A DNA stretch of 64,000 bases from an uncultured beta proteobacterium (GTDB lineage Bacteria; Pseudomonadota; Gammaproteobacteria; Burkholderiales; Rhodocyclaceae): NCBI GenBank assembly GCA_903908065.1, contig CAIVQO010000042.1, positions 1-64,000 of the forward strand, read 5' to 3'. Shown here one piece after another: positions 36,335-44,927 of this stretch. The translations under genes and the position numbers were made by a program. The stretch's first letter is position 1; the number at the start of each line of letters is the position of its first letter. The notes beneath the pieces are model-generated. The model did no database searches and was not told the DNA's origin. It saw nothing but the letters and a program-made list of their open reading frames with translations.

Positions 36335-38101
36335 CTACTTCTTGCCCTGCTTGATCGCTTGCTCCAGTGCCTTTGCCGGATCGTCGGCTTCTTCCGCCCC
36401 GTCTTCCTTGCCTTCCTCGGCTTTTTCCGCTCCCGGCTTGCCTTCGCCAGGCTGAGCCGATTCGGCCGGCGCCGCCGGATCGAGTGTCGGTGTCGGCGGC
36501 GCATCGAGCTGGATGTTTTGCACATCGACCTTGGGTGCCGTTTCGACGCTGCCCGTGACCAGTTGCGGGAAGGCGATCACCAGTCCGACCATGATGACCT
36601 GGATGACCACGAAGGGAACCGCACCCCAGTAGATCTGCCCCGTGGTGACAGGTGCAATGGTCTTCTTGGTGAGCCGGTCGACGTACTCGTTGTGCGGGGC
36701 GACGCTGCGCAGATAGAACAGCGCGAAGCCGAAGGGGGGGTGCATGAACGAAGTCTGCATGTTCACCGCCAGCACCACACCGAACCAGACCAGGTCGATG
36801 CCGAGCTTTTCCGCGACGGGGCCGAGCAGCGGAACCACGATGAACGCCAGTTCGAAGAAGTCGAGGAAGAACGCCAGGACGAAGACCAGGATGTTCACCA
36901 CGATCAGGAAGCCGAGCTGGCCGCCGGGCAGGCTGGTCAGCAGGTGCTCGACCCAGAGCGAGCCGTCGACCGCCTGGAAGGTCAGGCTGAACACCGTGGC
37001 GCCGAGCAGGATGAAGACCACGAAACAAGAGAGCTTCATGGTCGAATCCATTGCCTGCTTGAGCAGGGACAGGCTCAGGCGGTGGCGCGAAACGGCCATC
37101 ACCAGGGCACCTACCGCGCCCATGGCGCCGCCCTCGGTCGGCGTCGCGATGCCGAGGAAGATGGTGCCGAGCACCAGGAAGATCAATGCCAGGGGCGGGA
37201 TCAGGACGAAGGTCACGCGTTCGGCCATGCGGGAAAGCAGGCCCATCCGGGTCACCTTGTTGATGACGGCGAGCGCGAAGGCGACACCGACGCCGACGCA
37301 CATGGCAACCACGATCAATTCGTCGGTCGGCGTTTCCGCCGGGCGGGTCTTGGCAAAGGCTATCGCCGCCACCGTGGATAGCACGAAGAGCGCGAATACC
37401 GACGTCAGGCCGGCGCTGCCGTTGTCTTCGCGGATGGTGCGCGCCTCGGGCGGCAGGGCAGGGACCAGGGACGGCTGGAAAATGCTGACGATGAACACCC
37501 AGCCTGCGTACAGGGCCGTGAGCACGAAGCCGGGTATGAATGCCCCGGCATACAGGTCGCCGACACTGCGCCCGAGCTGGTCGGCGATGACGATCAGCAC
37601 CAGCGAGGGCGGGATGATCTGGGCCAGGGTGCCGGAAGCCGCAATCACGCCGGAGGCGATGCGCCGGTCGTAGCCGTAACGCAACATGATCGGCAGCGAG
37701 ATCAGGCCCATCGAGATCACCGATGCGGCCACCACGCCGGTGGTAGCTGCGAGCATGGCGCCGACGAAAATGACCGCATAGGCGAGGCCGCCGCGAATCG
37801 GCCCGAAAAGTTGGCCGATGGTGTCGAGCAGGTCTTCCGCCATGCCCGATCGTTCAAGGATCAGGCCCATGAAGGTGAAGAAGGGAATGGCCAGCAGCGT
37901 GTCGTTCTGCATGATGCCGAAGATGCGCAAGGGCAGCGCCTGCAGCAGCGACTGCGGCAAGAGCCCGAGTTCGACGCCGAGCCAGCCGAAGAACAGGCCG
38001 CAAGCGGCCAACGAGAAGGCTACCGAATAGCCCATCAGCAGGAAGATGATCAGGCCGCCGAACATGATCGGCGCCATGTTGTGCTGGAGGAGCTCGATCA
38101 T
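36335..38101 (-). CDS. dctM: TRAP transporter large permease subunit with charged tail
   Basis: DctM carries the transport path and uses a sodium gradient. The 588-residue product has about 12-13 hydrophobic segments and the hallmark stretch GTLAQIIPPSLVLIVIADQL. Homology ends near residue 515. The last 70 residues are an unusual Ala/Pro/Glu/Lys-rich tail (for example PAAPAESAQPGEGKPGAEKA) that looks disordered. The start overlaps the dctQ stop by 4 bases. Confidence 0.93.
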   Translation of the reverse strand: MIELLQHNMAPIMFGGLIIFLLMGYSVAFSLAACGLFFGWLGVELGLLPQSLLQALPLRIFGIMQNDTLLAIPFFTFMGLILERSGMAEDLLDTIGQLFGPIRGGLAYAVIFVGAMLAATTGVVAASVISMGLISLPIMLRYGYDRRIASGVIAASGTLAQIIPPSLVLIVIADQLGRSVGDLYAGAFIPGFVLTALYAGWVFIVSIFQPSLVPALPPEARTIREDNGSAGLTSVFALFVLSTVAAIAFAKTRPAETPTDELIVVAMCVGVGVAFALAVINKVTRMGLLSRMAERVTFVLIPPLALIFLVLGTIFLGIATPTEGGAMGAVGALVMAVSRHRLSLSLLKQAMDSTMKLSCFVVFILLGATVFSLTFQAVDGSLWVEHLLTSLPGGQLGFLIVVNILVFVLAFFLDFFELAFIVVPLLGPVAEKLGIDLVWFGVVLAVNMQTSFMHPPFGFALFYLRSVAPHNEYVDRLTKKTIAPVTTGQIYWGAVPFVVIQVIMVGLVIAFPQLVTGSVETAPKVDVQNIQLDAPPTPTLDPAAPAESAQPGEGKPGAEKAEEGKEDGAEEADDPAKALEQAIKQGKK

Positions 38102-38754
38102 TTGGCGCTCCCGTTCTTGGTTTGGTCGGCGACCATGTCGATGGCTTCCTCCACGCGCTCGATGACCTCGGGCGCCACCTGGTGTTTCTTGATTTCCTCG
38201 GCCAGCTCTTCCTCGGCAGTCTTGGTTTGCACCGGGTGGGTAGGGTCGGGCCCAAGCCCTTGCAGGAAGGCGATGCGCTTGATGAGTTCAGACACGCCTT
38301 GCAGACCCAACAGGGCAAAACCGGCCGGGACCAGAGCGTAGACCGGCCAGCGGATCAAGCCGCCGGCGTTCTGCGACATCTCGCCGCTGTCGTAGGCGCG
38401 AAGCACCAGCGGCCAGACCAGTGAGATCACCTTGTATACGAAGGGGAGCAGGAAAAAGACGATGCCGAAGCACTCGACCATGATCTGCGTGCGTTGCGAG
38501 AAGCGGCCGAGGATCACGTCGATCTTGACGTGGCCCTGGCGCAGCATGGTGTAGGCCGCACCCAGCAACACGAAGGCGGCAAACAGGTACCACTGGATTT
38601 CGAGGAAGGCATTGGAGCTGGTGTCGAAGGCCTTGCGGACCACGGCATTCACCGCAGAGATGACCACCGCCGCCAGCACCAGCCACATCAGGTTGCGACC
38701 AACTCTTTCGTTCAATCCGTCGATCAGGCGGGACAGCGTGATCATGGCATTCAT
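38098..38754 (-). CDS. dctQ: TRAP transporter small permease subunit
   Basis: DctQ partners DctM. The 218-residue product has four hydrophobic segments and the conserved EIQWYLFAAFVLLGAAYTML region. A cytoplasmic tail of about 45 residues is rich in charged residues. It is the first gene of the operon, divergent from the GntR regulator across a 203-base gap that holds two identical operator candidates. Confidence 0.9.
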   Translation of the reverse strand: MNAMITLSRLIDGLNERVGRNLMWLVLAAVVISAVNAVVRKAFDTSSNAFLEIQWYLFAAFVLLGAAYTMLRQGHVKIDVILGRFSQRTQIMVECFGIVFFLLPFVYKVISLVWPLVLRAYDSGEMSQNAGGLIRWPVYALVPAGFALLGLQGVSELIKRIAFLQGLGPDPTHPVQTKTAEEELAEEIKKHQVAPEVIERVEEAIDMVADQTKNGSAK

Positions 38755-38834
38755 CCGGTTTTCCTCGTTATCGGCGCTGGCGCCAAGTATGCGTTGCGGT
38801 AATGGATGCGCGGAAGATAGTCCGCGTGGATCGG

Positions 38835-38845
38835 TGGTCAGACCA
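38835..38845. promoter_or_regulatory. FadR/GntR operator candidate 1
   Basis: TGGTCAGACCA is a perfect 5-1-5 inverted repeat and fits the TGGTnnnACCA class bound by PdhR/LldR-type FadR-family repressors. It lies about 80 bases from the dctQ start, on the operon side of the divergent gap. Confidence 0.7.
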
Positions 38846-38921
38846 AAAGATGCGGCAGTTTATTTAGCTATTGGCCATCTGTCAAGGGTGTTGCCGTCTG
38901 CGGAGCTGCCTGAACCGGCTG

Positions 38922-38951
38922 TTGATATGCTGGTCAGACCAGTGCTAGACT
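38922..38951 (+). promoter_or_regulatory. Promoter of the gntR gene with operator candidate 2
   Basis: TTGATA (38922-38927) and the extended -10 TGCTAGACT (TAGACT at 38946-38951) are 18 bases apart. A second TGGTCAGACCA copy (38931-38941, flanked C/G for a 13-base palindrome) sits in the spacer, where a bound repressor would block polymerase. This predicts autorepression. Confidence 0.65.
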
Positions 38952-38957
38952 TGGACG

Positions 38958-39701
38958 ATGGAATCGAGAATGATAGCTCCTCGGCTTGCGGATGTGGTTG
39001 CTCGCGAGATCGAACAGCGCATGCTGGATGGCCGCCTGAAGCCTGGGGACCGCTTGCCCGCCGAACGTGAGCTTTCGGCGAAGTTGGGCGTGTCGCGGGC
39101 ATCCTTGCGCGAGGCGATCCAGAAGCTGGTTGCGCGCGGCCTGCTGGAGAGCCGGCAGGGCGGGGGCAACTTTGTCACCGACAGGCTCGATTCGAGTTTC
39201 GGCAATCCCTGGGAGGACATCCTCAAGAACCACCCGGGCGTACATGAGGACATGCTCGAGTTTCGCCACATGCTCGAAGCGCGGGCCGCCGAGTGCGCCG
39301 CCGTCCGGGCGACGGCGGCCGATCGCGAGCGCGTCTACCAATGCCTGGTCGTGCTTGAAGAGTCTTTTGGCGGGCAGGATCTCGATCGGCAGGTCGACTG
39401 CGACCTGGCTTTCCACCAGGCCATCGCCGAGGCGGCGCACAACGTCATCGTGGGCCACCTGACGGCCAGCCTGCTGCGCCTGATGCGCGACAACCTGCGG
39501 CGCAACCTCAGCGAACTGATGCAGGTCCCGGCGGCCCGCGAGGCCTTGCTTGAACAGCACCGTTCCGTGTGGCGCGCCATCGAGCAGGGCGATGCCGACC
39601 GGGCGCTGGCCGCGGCGGCCAGCCATATCGGCTATGTTCGGCAGAATCTGGCCCGCATACTGCGTAGCGACGCCCGCCTGACACTAAAATCGGGGACATG
39701 A
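38958..39701 (+). CDS. FadR-subfamily GntR regulator of the TRAP operon
   Basis: The 247-residue regulator has an N-terminal winged helix (DRLPAERELSAKLGVSRASL) and a C-terminal FCD ligand domain with likely metal ligands in CDLAFHQAIAEAAHN and LLEQHRSVWRAI. FCD members respond to carboxylates such as lactate, pyruvate or glycolate. Divergence from dctQMP and the two palindromes suggest that it represses the transporter and itself. The stop overlaps the next start by 4 bases. Confidence 0.9.
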   Translation: MESRMIAPRLADVVAREIEQRMLDGRLKPGDRLPAERELSAKLGVSRASLREAIQKLVARGLLESRQGGGNFVTDRLDSSFGNPWEDILKNHPGVHEDMLEFRHMLEARAAECAAVRATAADRERVYQCLVVLEESFGGQDLDRQVDCDLAFHQAIAEAAHNVIVGHLTASLLRLMRDNLRRNLSELMQVPAAREALLEQHRSVWRAIEQGDADRALAAAASHIGYVRQNLARILRSDARLTLKSGT

Positions 39702-40336
39702 ACACTTGCACCCGAGTTTGCCTGATTCGCCACGGCGAAACCGACTGGAACAGGGAAAAGCGCGTACAAGGGCAGATCAACATCGATCTGAATGCGCGGG
39801 GCGAGATGCAGGCCCAGGCATTGGCGTTGGCGTTGCGCGACTACCGTTTCGCCGCGGCCTACAGCAGTGATCTGGCAAGGGCCTGGCGTACCGCGCGGAT
39901 TGCGGTCGCGGAGCTTGATATTGCCGTATCGCCAGCGCCGACTCTTCGAGAGCGCCATTTCGGCATTCTGCAAGGGCTGACGGCGGCCGAAGCCTCGGTG
40001 GCCAACCCGTCTGCCCATCGCCGGCACATGGAGCGCAACCCGGATTACGACTACGAAACCGGTGAATCCCTGAATAGCTTCGCGGATCGCGTCCTCGCCG
40101 GGCTTGGCGTCCTGGCGACGCGACATGCCGGGGCGTCAGTCCTGGCCTTCACCCATGGGGGCGTGCTGGATGTCATGTATCGCGCCGCCACCGGTCGCCG
40201 CATCGACGCGCCGCGTGATTTTTCGCTTGGCAATGCGGCCCTCAACTGGCTCGAATACCGTTTAGGCAAATGGCATGTGATTGCCTGGGCGGACAGTCGC
40301 CATCTGCAGGCGGCGCTGGACGAATTGCCGGGCTGA
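39698..40336 (+). CDS. Histidine phosphatase family protein
   Basis: The 212-residue product has the phosphohistidine motif [10 protein letters not shown] at residues 9-18, [11 protein letters not shown] and the second catalytic His in AFTHGGVLD near 150. It belongs to the phosphoglycerate-mutase-like branch, whose members include alpha-ribazole and nonspecific phosphatases. The substrate cannot be assigned. It starts inside the gntR stop (ATGA), so it is translated with the regulator. Confidence 0.88.
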   Translation: MNTCTRVCLIRHGETDWNREKRVQGQINIDLNARGEMQAQALALALRDYRFAAAYSSDLARAWRTARIAVAELDIAVSPAPTLRERHFGILQGLTAAEASVANPSAHRRHMERNPDYDYETGESLNSFADRVLAGLGVLATRHAGASVLAFTHGGVLDVMYRAATGRRIDAPRDFSLGNAALNWLEYRLGKWHVIAWADSRHLQAALDELPG

Positions 40337-40402
40337 GTGACCCTGCCGGAGGTCTGTCCGGCCTTCCCCGCAGGGTATTCCCCACTAGGCTGGAGTGCTT
40401 CG

Positions 40403-40427
40403 CCGGCCAGAGGGCCGGTGCTAAAAT
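40403..40427 (+). promoter_or_regulatory. glyA upstream hairpin and -10 element
   Basis: CCGGCC (40403-40408) and GGCCGG (40413-40418) form a 6-bp stem with a 4-base loop. An extended -10 TGCTAAAAT (TAAAAT at 40422-40427) follows, about 32 bases before the glyA ATG. No convincing -35 is seen. Confidence 0.4.
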
Positions 40428-40458
40428 CCGCGTCTTTCCTCCACTGCCGGATGCCGCC

Positions 40459-41703
40459 ATGTTTTCCAAGCAGAGCACGCTCGCCAAGACCGACCCCGAA
40501 CTGTTTTCCGCCATCCAGGAAGAAAACCGCCGCCAGGAAGACCACATCGAGCTGATTGCCTCGGAAAACTATGTCTCCTGGCCGGTGATGGAGGCGCAGG
40601 GTTCGCAACTGACCAACAAGTATGCCGAAGGCTACCCGGGCAAGCGCTACTACGGCGGCTGTGAGTACGTCGACAAGGCGGAGCAGCTGGCGATCGACCG
40701 CGCCAAGAAGCTGTTCGGCGCCGATGCTGCCAATGTCCAGCCCAATTCAGGTTCCCAGGCCAACCAGGCGGTATTCATGGCCTTCCTCAAGCCGGGTGAC
40801 ACCATCCTCGGCATGAACCTGGCGATGGGCGGCCACCTGACGCACGGTTCGGCGGTCAACATGTCCGGCAAGTGGTTCAACGTCATTCCCTACGGACTCG
40901 ATGCCAACGAGGACATCGACTATGCCGAGCTGGAACGCCTGGCCCGCGAGCACAAGCCGAAGCTGATCATCGCCGGTGCCTCAGCCTTCGCGTTGAAGAT
41001 CGACTTCCCGCGTTTTGCCAAGATCGCAAAAGAGGTCGGCGCCATTTTCATGGTCGACATGGCGCACTATGCGGGCCTCGTCGCCGCCGGCTTCTATCCC
41101 AACCCGGTGCCGCATGCGGATGTGGTGACCTCGACCACGCACAAGACCCTGAGGGGGCCGCGCGGCGGCCTGATCCTGATGAAGTCCGAGCACGAGAAGG
41201 CGATCAACTCCGCCATCTTCCCCGGCTTGCAGGGCGGCCCGCTGATGCACGTGATCGCCGCCAAGGCGGCCGCCTTCAAGGAGGCAATGAGCGCCGAATT
41301 CAAGGACTACCAGGAACAGGTGATCGACAATGCCCAGGTGATGGCCAAGGTGTTGAAGGCACGCGGCCTGCGCATCGTATCCGGTCGCACCGAGTCGCAC
41401 GTTTTCCTGGTCGACCTGCAAGCCAAGAACATCACCGGCAAGGACGCCGAGGCGGCGCTGGGCAAGGCGCATATCACGGTCAACAAGAACGCGATCCCCA
41501 ATGACCCGCAGAAGCCCTTTGTCACCAGCGGCATCCGCATCGGCACGCCAGCCATGACGACACGCGGCTTCACCGAAATCGAGGCCGAGCAGGTTGCCAA
41601 CCTGATCGCCGACGTGCTCGAAGCTCCCCAAGATGAAAAGGTCCTCGACCGGGTACGCGGCGAAGTGTCGGACTTGTGCAAGAAGTTTCCGGTGTATGGC
41701 TAG
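40459..41703 (+). CDS. glyA: Serine hydroxymethyltransferase
   Basis: GlyA interconverts serine and glycine while loading tetrahydrofolate with a one-carbon unit. The 414-residue product has the usual length. The PLP lysine is in [14 protein letters not shown] near residue 230, and the N-terminal [19 protein letters not shown] is typical. The frame is open further upstream; the ATG at 40459 matches the family start ([10 protein letters not shown]). nrdR and ribD follow, the usual betaproteobacterial order. Confidence 0.97.
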   Translation: MFSKQSTLAKTDPELFSAIQEENRRQEDHIELIASENYVSWPVMEAQGSQLTNKYAEGYPGKRYYGGCEYVDKAEQLAIDRAKKLFGADAANVQPNSGSQANQAVFMAFLKPGDTILGMNLAMGGHLTHGSAVNMSGKWFNVIPYGLDANEDIDYAELERLAREHKPKLIIAGASAFALKIDFPRFAKIAKEVGAIFMVDMAHYAGLVAAGFYPNPVPHADVVTSTTHKTLRGPRGGLILMKSEHEKAINSAIFPGLQGGPLMHVIAAKAAAFKEAMSAEFKDYQEQVIDNAQVMAKVLKARGLRIVSGRTESHVFLVDLQAKNITGKDAEAALGKAHITVNKNAIPNDPQKPFVTSGIRIGTPAMTTRGFTEIEAEQVANLIADVLEAPQDEKVLDRVRGEVSDLCKKFPVYG

Positions 41704-41724
41704 TCGCGGTCCGCAGAGTCGACA

Positions 41725-42198
41725 GTGAAGTGTCCCTATTGTTCGGAGCCGAACACCCAGGTCGTCGATACCCGTGAGAACGAGGACGGCGACACGGTAC
41801 GCCGTCGCCGTCGCTGCCTGGCCTGCGACAAACGCTTTACCACCTACGAGCGCGTCGAGCTGCAGTTGCCGCAGGTGGTGAAGAAGAACGGCAGCCGCAC
41901 TGACTACGACCGTGACAAACTCAAGGCCAGCATGATGCTGGCCATGCGCAAGCGGCCGGTGACCACCGAGAGCATCGACCTGGCGCTCGACCGCATCGAG
42001 GAAAAGCTGGTCCAGCTCGCACTGCGCGAAGTGCCCTCCGATCGCATCGGCGAACTGGTGATGCGCGAGCTGAAGAAGCTGGACAAAGTGGCCTACATCC
42101 GCTTTGCCTCGGTGTATCGCAACTTCGAGGATGTCGACGAGTTCTCCGAGGCCATCCGCGAGATCAAGAAGCCGCGCCAGCCGCGGGCACGTTCCTGA
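41725..42198 (+). CDS. nrdR: Transcriptional repressor NrdR
   Basis: NrdR represses ribonucleotide reductase genes in response to dATP/ATP. The 157-residue product has a zinc ribbon (Cys3, Cys6, Cys31, Cys34) and an ATP-cone domain from about residue 49 ([20 protein letters not shown]). The start is GTG at 41725, required to keep the first zinc cysteines. It is 21 bases downstream of glyA. Confidence 0.97.
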   Translation: MKCPYCSEPNTQVVDTRENEDGDTVRRRRRCLACDKRFTTYERVELQLPQVVKKNGSRTDYDRDKLKASMMLAMRKRPVTTESIDLALDRIEEKLVQLALREVPSDRIGELVMRELKKLDKVAYIRFASVYRNFEDVDEFSEAIREIKKPRQPRARS

Positions 42199-42212
42199 GC
42201 GATGGCGGCGGC

Positions 42213-43310
42213 ATGAGTTTCAGCGCCGCCGACCACGGCTTCATGGCCCTTGCGCTGCAACTCGCGGCGCGCGGGCTCAACACCACTACGCCGAATCCCC
42301 GCGTTGGCTGTGTCCTGGTGAAGGATGGTCATGTCCTGGCCGAGGGCTGGCATGCCGTGGCGGGCGGACCGCATGCGGAAGCCGCGGCATTGGCGGCGCT
42401 GGCGCAGGCGGGCCGCGACGCGCGTGGTGCCACGGCCTACGTGACGCTGGAGCCGTGTAGCCATTTCGGCCGCACTCCGCCGTGTGCCGATGCTCTGGTT
42501 GCGGCCGGCGTGACGCGGGTGGTAGCCGCAATGAAGGACCCCAATCCGCTGGTGGCCGGCGCCGGACTGGCGAAACTCGCTGCGGCCGGGGCTGTCGTCG
42601 AATGTGGGCTGCTCGAGGCCGAGGCGCGTGAGCTCAACCGCGGCTTTGTCTCCCGCATGACGCGCGGCCGGCCCTGGCTGCGCCTCAAAGTCGCCGCCAG
42701 CCTTGATGGCAAGACCGCGCTCAACAACGGCGTGTCGCAATGGATTACCGGGCCGGACGCGCGACGCGATGCCCACGCCTGGCGCGCGCGCTCGTGTGCC
42801 GTGCTGACTGGCATCGGCACGGTCAAGGATGACAATCCCCGCCTCACCGTGCGCGACGTGCCTACCACCCGCCAGCCCTTGCGCGTGGTGATCGACAGCC
42901 GACTGGAAACCCCGCCCGAGGCGGCCATCCTCGAGGGCGGTCGGGTGCTGATTGCCGCTGCGGTAGATCATCCGGAGCGCGCCCCGGTTCTGCGTGCGCG
43001 CGGCGCGGAAATCGTCGTCCTGCCCAATGTCAGCGGCAAGGTGGAGCTTGCGGACCTGCTCGCTGAACTCGGTCGGCGTGGCATCAATGAAGTGCTGGCC
43101 GAGGCGGGGACCCGGCTCAACGGTTCGTTGCTGCGCGAAGGCTGCGTCGACGAACTGCTGATCTACCAGGCGCCGCTGCTGATCGGCGATGCCGCGCGCG
43201 GAATGTTCGGCCTCGCCGAATTAAGCGACCTGGCCGGTGCGCGCCGCCTGAACATCATCGAGCGCCGTGTGGTGGGCGCCGACTTTCGCATCCGGGCGAG
43301 CCTTGCGTAA
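42213..43310 (+). CDS. ribD: Riboflavin biosynthesis deaminase/reductase RibD
   Basis: RibD catalyses two consecutive cytosolic steps of riboflavin synthesis. The 365-residue product has an N-terminal zinc deaminase (HAEAAAL, then PCSHFGRTPPCADAL) and a C-terminal NADPH reductase (LRLKVAASLDGKTALNNGVS). It follows nrdR by 14 bases. Confidence 0.96.
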   Translation: MSFSAADHGFMALALQLAARGLNTTTPNPRVGCVLVKDGHVLAEGWHAVAGGPHAEAAALAALAQAGRDARGATAYVTLEPCSHFGRTPPCADALVAAGVTRVVAAMKDPNPLVAGAGLAKLAAAGAVVECGLLEAEARELNRGFVSRMTRGRPWLRLKVAASLDGKTALNNGVSQWITGPDARRDAHAWRARSCAVLTGIGTVKDDNPRLTVRDVPTTRQPLRVVIDSRLETPPEAAILEGGRVLIAAAVDHPERAPVLRARGAEIVVLPNVSGKVELADLLAELGRRGINEVLAEAGTRLNGSLLREGCVDELLIYQAPLLIGDAARGMFGLAELSDLAGARRLNIIERRVVGADFRIRASLA

Positions 43311-43368
43311 CGATGACGCAAACCCTGCGCGCCGCGATTTTCGCGGCCGCCGGCTGATCGTCAACCTG

Positions 43369-43674
43369 ATGCGTGCCACGCATCTCGTGGCGCTTGCCGG
43401 GTTTGCCGCGGCAGTCCTGGCGGCGGGTCCCAACGGTTGGCGCTGGGGGATCATGCTGCTGCTCAGCGGCGCACTGATGATGGCGCTCGATGCCTGGTCC
43501 GAACCGGCCTACCTGCGCCAGCTGCAGGGCGTTGCCATGCTGTTGAAGTTGCTGATGGTGGCGGCGATGATTCTCTGGCAGGACGGACAGCAGGCGTTGT
43601 TTTGGCTGTTGATCGCCTATTCGGCCCTGCTTAGCCACGCCCCGGGACGGATCCGGCACTGGCGCGTGATCTGA
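43369..43674 (+). CDS. Small membrane protein, unknown function
   Basis: The 101-residue product has four predicted membrane segments (for example HLVALAGFAAAVLAAG and GIMLLLSGALMMALDAW) and a basic C-terminus (GRIRHWRVI). No family was recognised. A TTG start at 43303, overlapping the ribD stop, would add a basic 22-residue N-terminus; neither start has a clear ribosome site. It ends directly against the convergent moeB stop. Confidence 0.6.
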   Translation: MRATHLVALAGFAAAVLAAGPNGWRWGIMLLLSGALMMALDAWSEPAYLRQLQGVAMLLKLLMVAAMILWQDGQQALFWLLIAYSALLSHAPGRIRHWRVI

Positions 43675-44424
43675 TCAGGCGGAGCCGCAGACCTGGCAGG
43701 CGGGGTCGCGCGGCACCTTGATTTCGCGCCATTCCATGCCGAGGCCGTCGAGCAGCAGCAGCCGGCCGGCGAGGCTGGTGCCGCAGCCGATGATCAGCTT
43801 CAGCGCCTCGGCGGCCTGCACCGTGCCGATGATGCCGGTCAGCGGCGCAAAGACCCCCATCACGGCGCAGCGAACTTCCTCGACATCCTGCCCCTCCGGG
43901 AACAGGCAGTGGTAGCAGGGCGTGTTTGCCTGGCGGGAATCGAACACCGCGACCTGGCCATCGAAACGGATCGCAGCCCCGGACACCAGCGGCTTGCGGA
44001 ACTTGACGCAGGCACGATTGACGGCATGGCGGGTGGCAAAGTTGTCGCAGCAGTCGAGCACGACGTCGGCCAGTGCGACCTCGGCATCGAGCCGGTCGCC
44101 GGAAAGGCGCTCGGGCAATGCGACCACATTGCATTCGGGGTTGACGCTGCCCAGGGTGCGCTTGCCTGACTCCACCTTGGCCAGTCCGATGGCGTCGTTG
44201 CGATGGAGGATCTGGCGTTGCAGGTTGGTCAGGTCGACCGTGTCGCCGTCGGCCAGCACCAGGGTGCCGATACCGGCCGAGGCCAGGTAATAGGCGGCGG
44301 GAGATCCGAGGCCCCCGGCACCTACCACCAGCGCGCGGGCCTTGACGATGTTCTCCTGCCCTTCGATGCCGATCTGCGGCAGCAGGATGTGGCGGCTGTA
44401 GCGTAGCAGCTGCTCGTCGGTCAC
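43675..44424 (-). CDS. moeB: ThiF/MoeB-family adenylyltransferase
   Basis: The enzyme adenylates the C-terminus of a ubiquitin-like sulfur carrier (MoaD or ThiS). The 249-residue product has the ATP site VVGAGGLGSPAAYYLA, the segment DLTNLQRQILH and two zinc-type Cys pairs (PCYHC and CQVC). MoeB and ThiF cannot be told apart from sequence alone; MoeB is the usual name in this gpmA-envC-ctpA context. Confidence 0.88.
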   Translation of the reverse strand: MTDEQLLRYSRHILLPQIGIEGQENIVKARALVVGAGGLGSPAAYYLASAGIGTLVLADGDTVDLTNLQRQILHRNDAIGLAKVESGKRTLGSVNPECNVVALPERLSGDRLDAEVALADVVLDCCDNFATRHAVNRACVKFRKPLVSGAAIRFDGQVAVFDSRQANTPCYHCLFPEGQDVEEVRCAVMGVFAPLTGIIGTVQAAEALKLIIGCGTSLAGRLLLLDGLGMEWREIKVPRDPACQVCGSA

Positions 44425-44431
44425 CGTGGCC

Positions 44432-44914
44432 TTACCGTTCCTGGCGCAGCTCGGGCGGCGTTTCGTCGTGGTCGCCGTGGGGATGGTGCTCCCAAGCCTT
44501 GGAATACACCTCGTGGGATTTTTTGATCAGGCGCTCCGGCACGCGCATGTTGCGCATCTGGGTTTCTTCGCAGAAATACACGACGGTACGCATCAGCTTG
44601 CTATACATGCTGTTGTCGAGGTGGAAGCCCTGGCGCACAAGCGCGGCTTCGAGTCCCTCGAGCGAGTAGTCGCTGATTTCGTACCAGATCGACAGGCTGT
44701 AAGGAGCGAGGCCGTCGTCGATTTCCATGCCGTCAAGGCCGGCCAGCAGCTTGCGCGCTTCCTCGACATGTTCGGGATGGCGGTGGTCGAAGCGCAGCTC
44801 GCGATGCTTGCGTGTGCCCGGTTGCGGCACGAAGGCTGCCGGTCGCTGCCGATGCTTGCCGTCGCGCTTCTCGTCACGCAACTCGCGGGCTTTTTCAACC
44901 GTCATGCGGCTCAT
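44432..44914 (-). CDS. Hypothetical protein in the gpmA-moeB cluster
   Basis: The 160-residue soluble, charged product has a basic N-terminus and a more conserved-looking core (YSLSIWYEISDYSLEGLEAA, FHLDNSMYSKLMRTVVYFCE). It has no signal peptide or membrane segment. It lies 7 bases from moeB and 13 from ctpA, so it is clearly cotranscribed. The function is unknown. Confidence 0.75.
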   Translation of the reverse strand: MSRMTVEKARELRDEKRDGKHRQRPAAFVPQPGTRKHRELRFDHRHPEHVEEARKLLAGLDGMEIDDGLAPYSLSIWYEISDYSLEGLEAALVRQGFHLDNSMYSKLMRTVVYFCEETQMRNMRVPERLIKKSHEVYSKAWEHHPHGDHDETPPELRQER

Positions 44915-44927
44915 CGCGCCATCCCCG

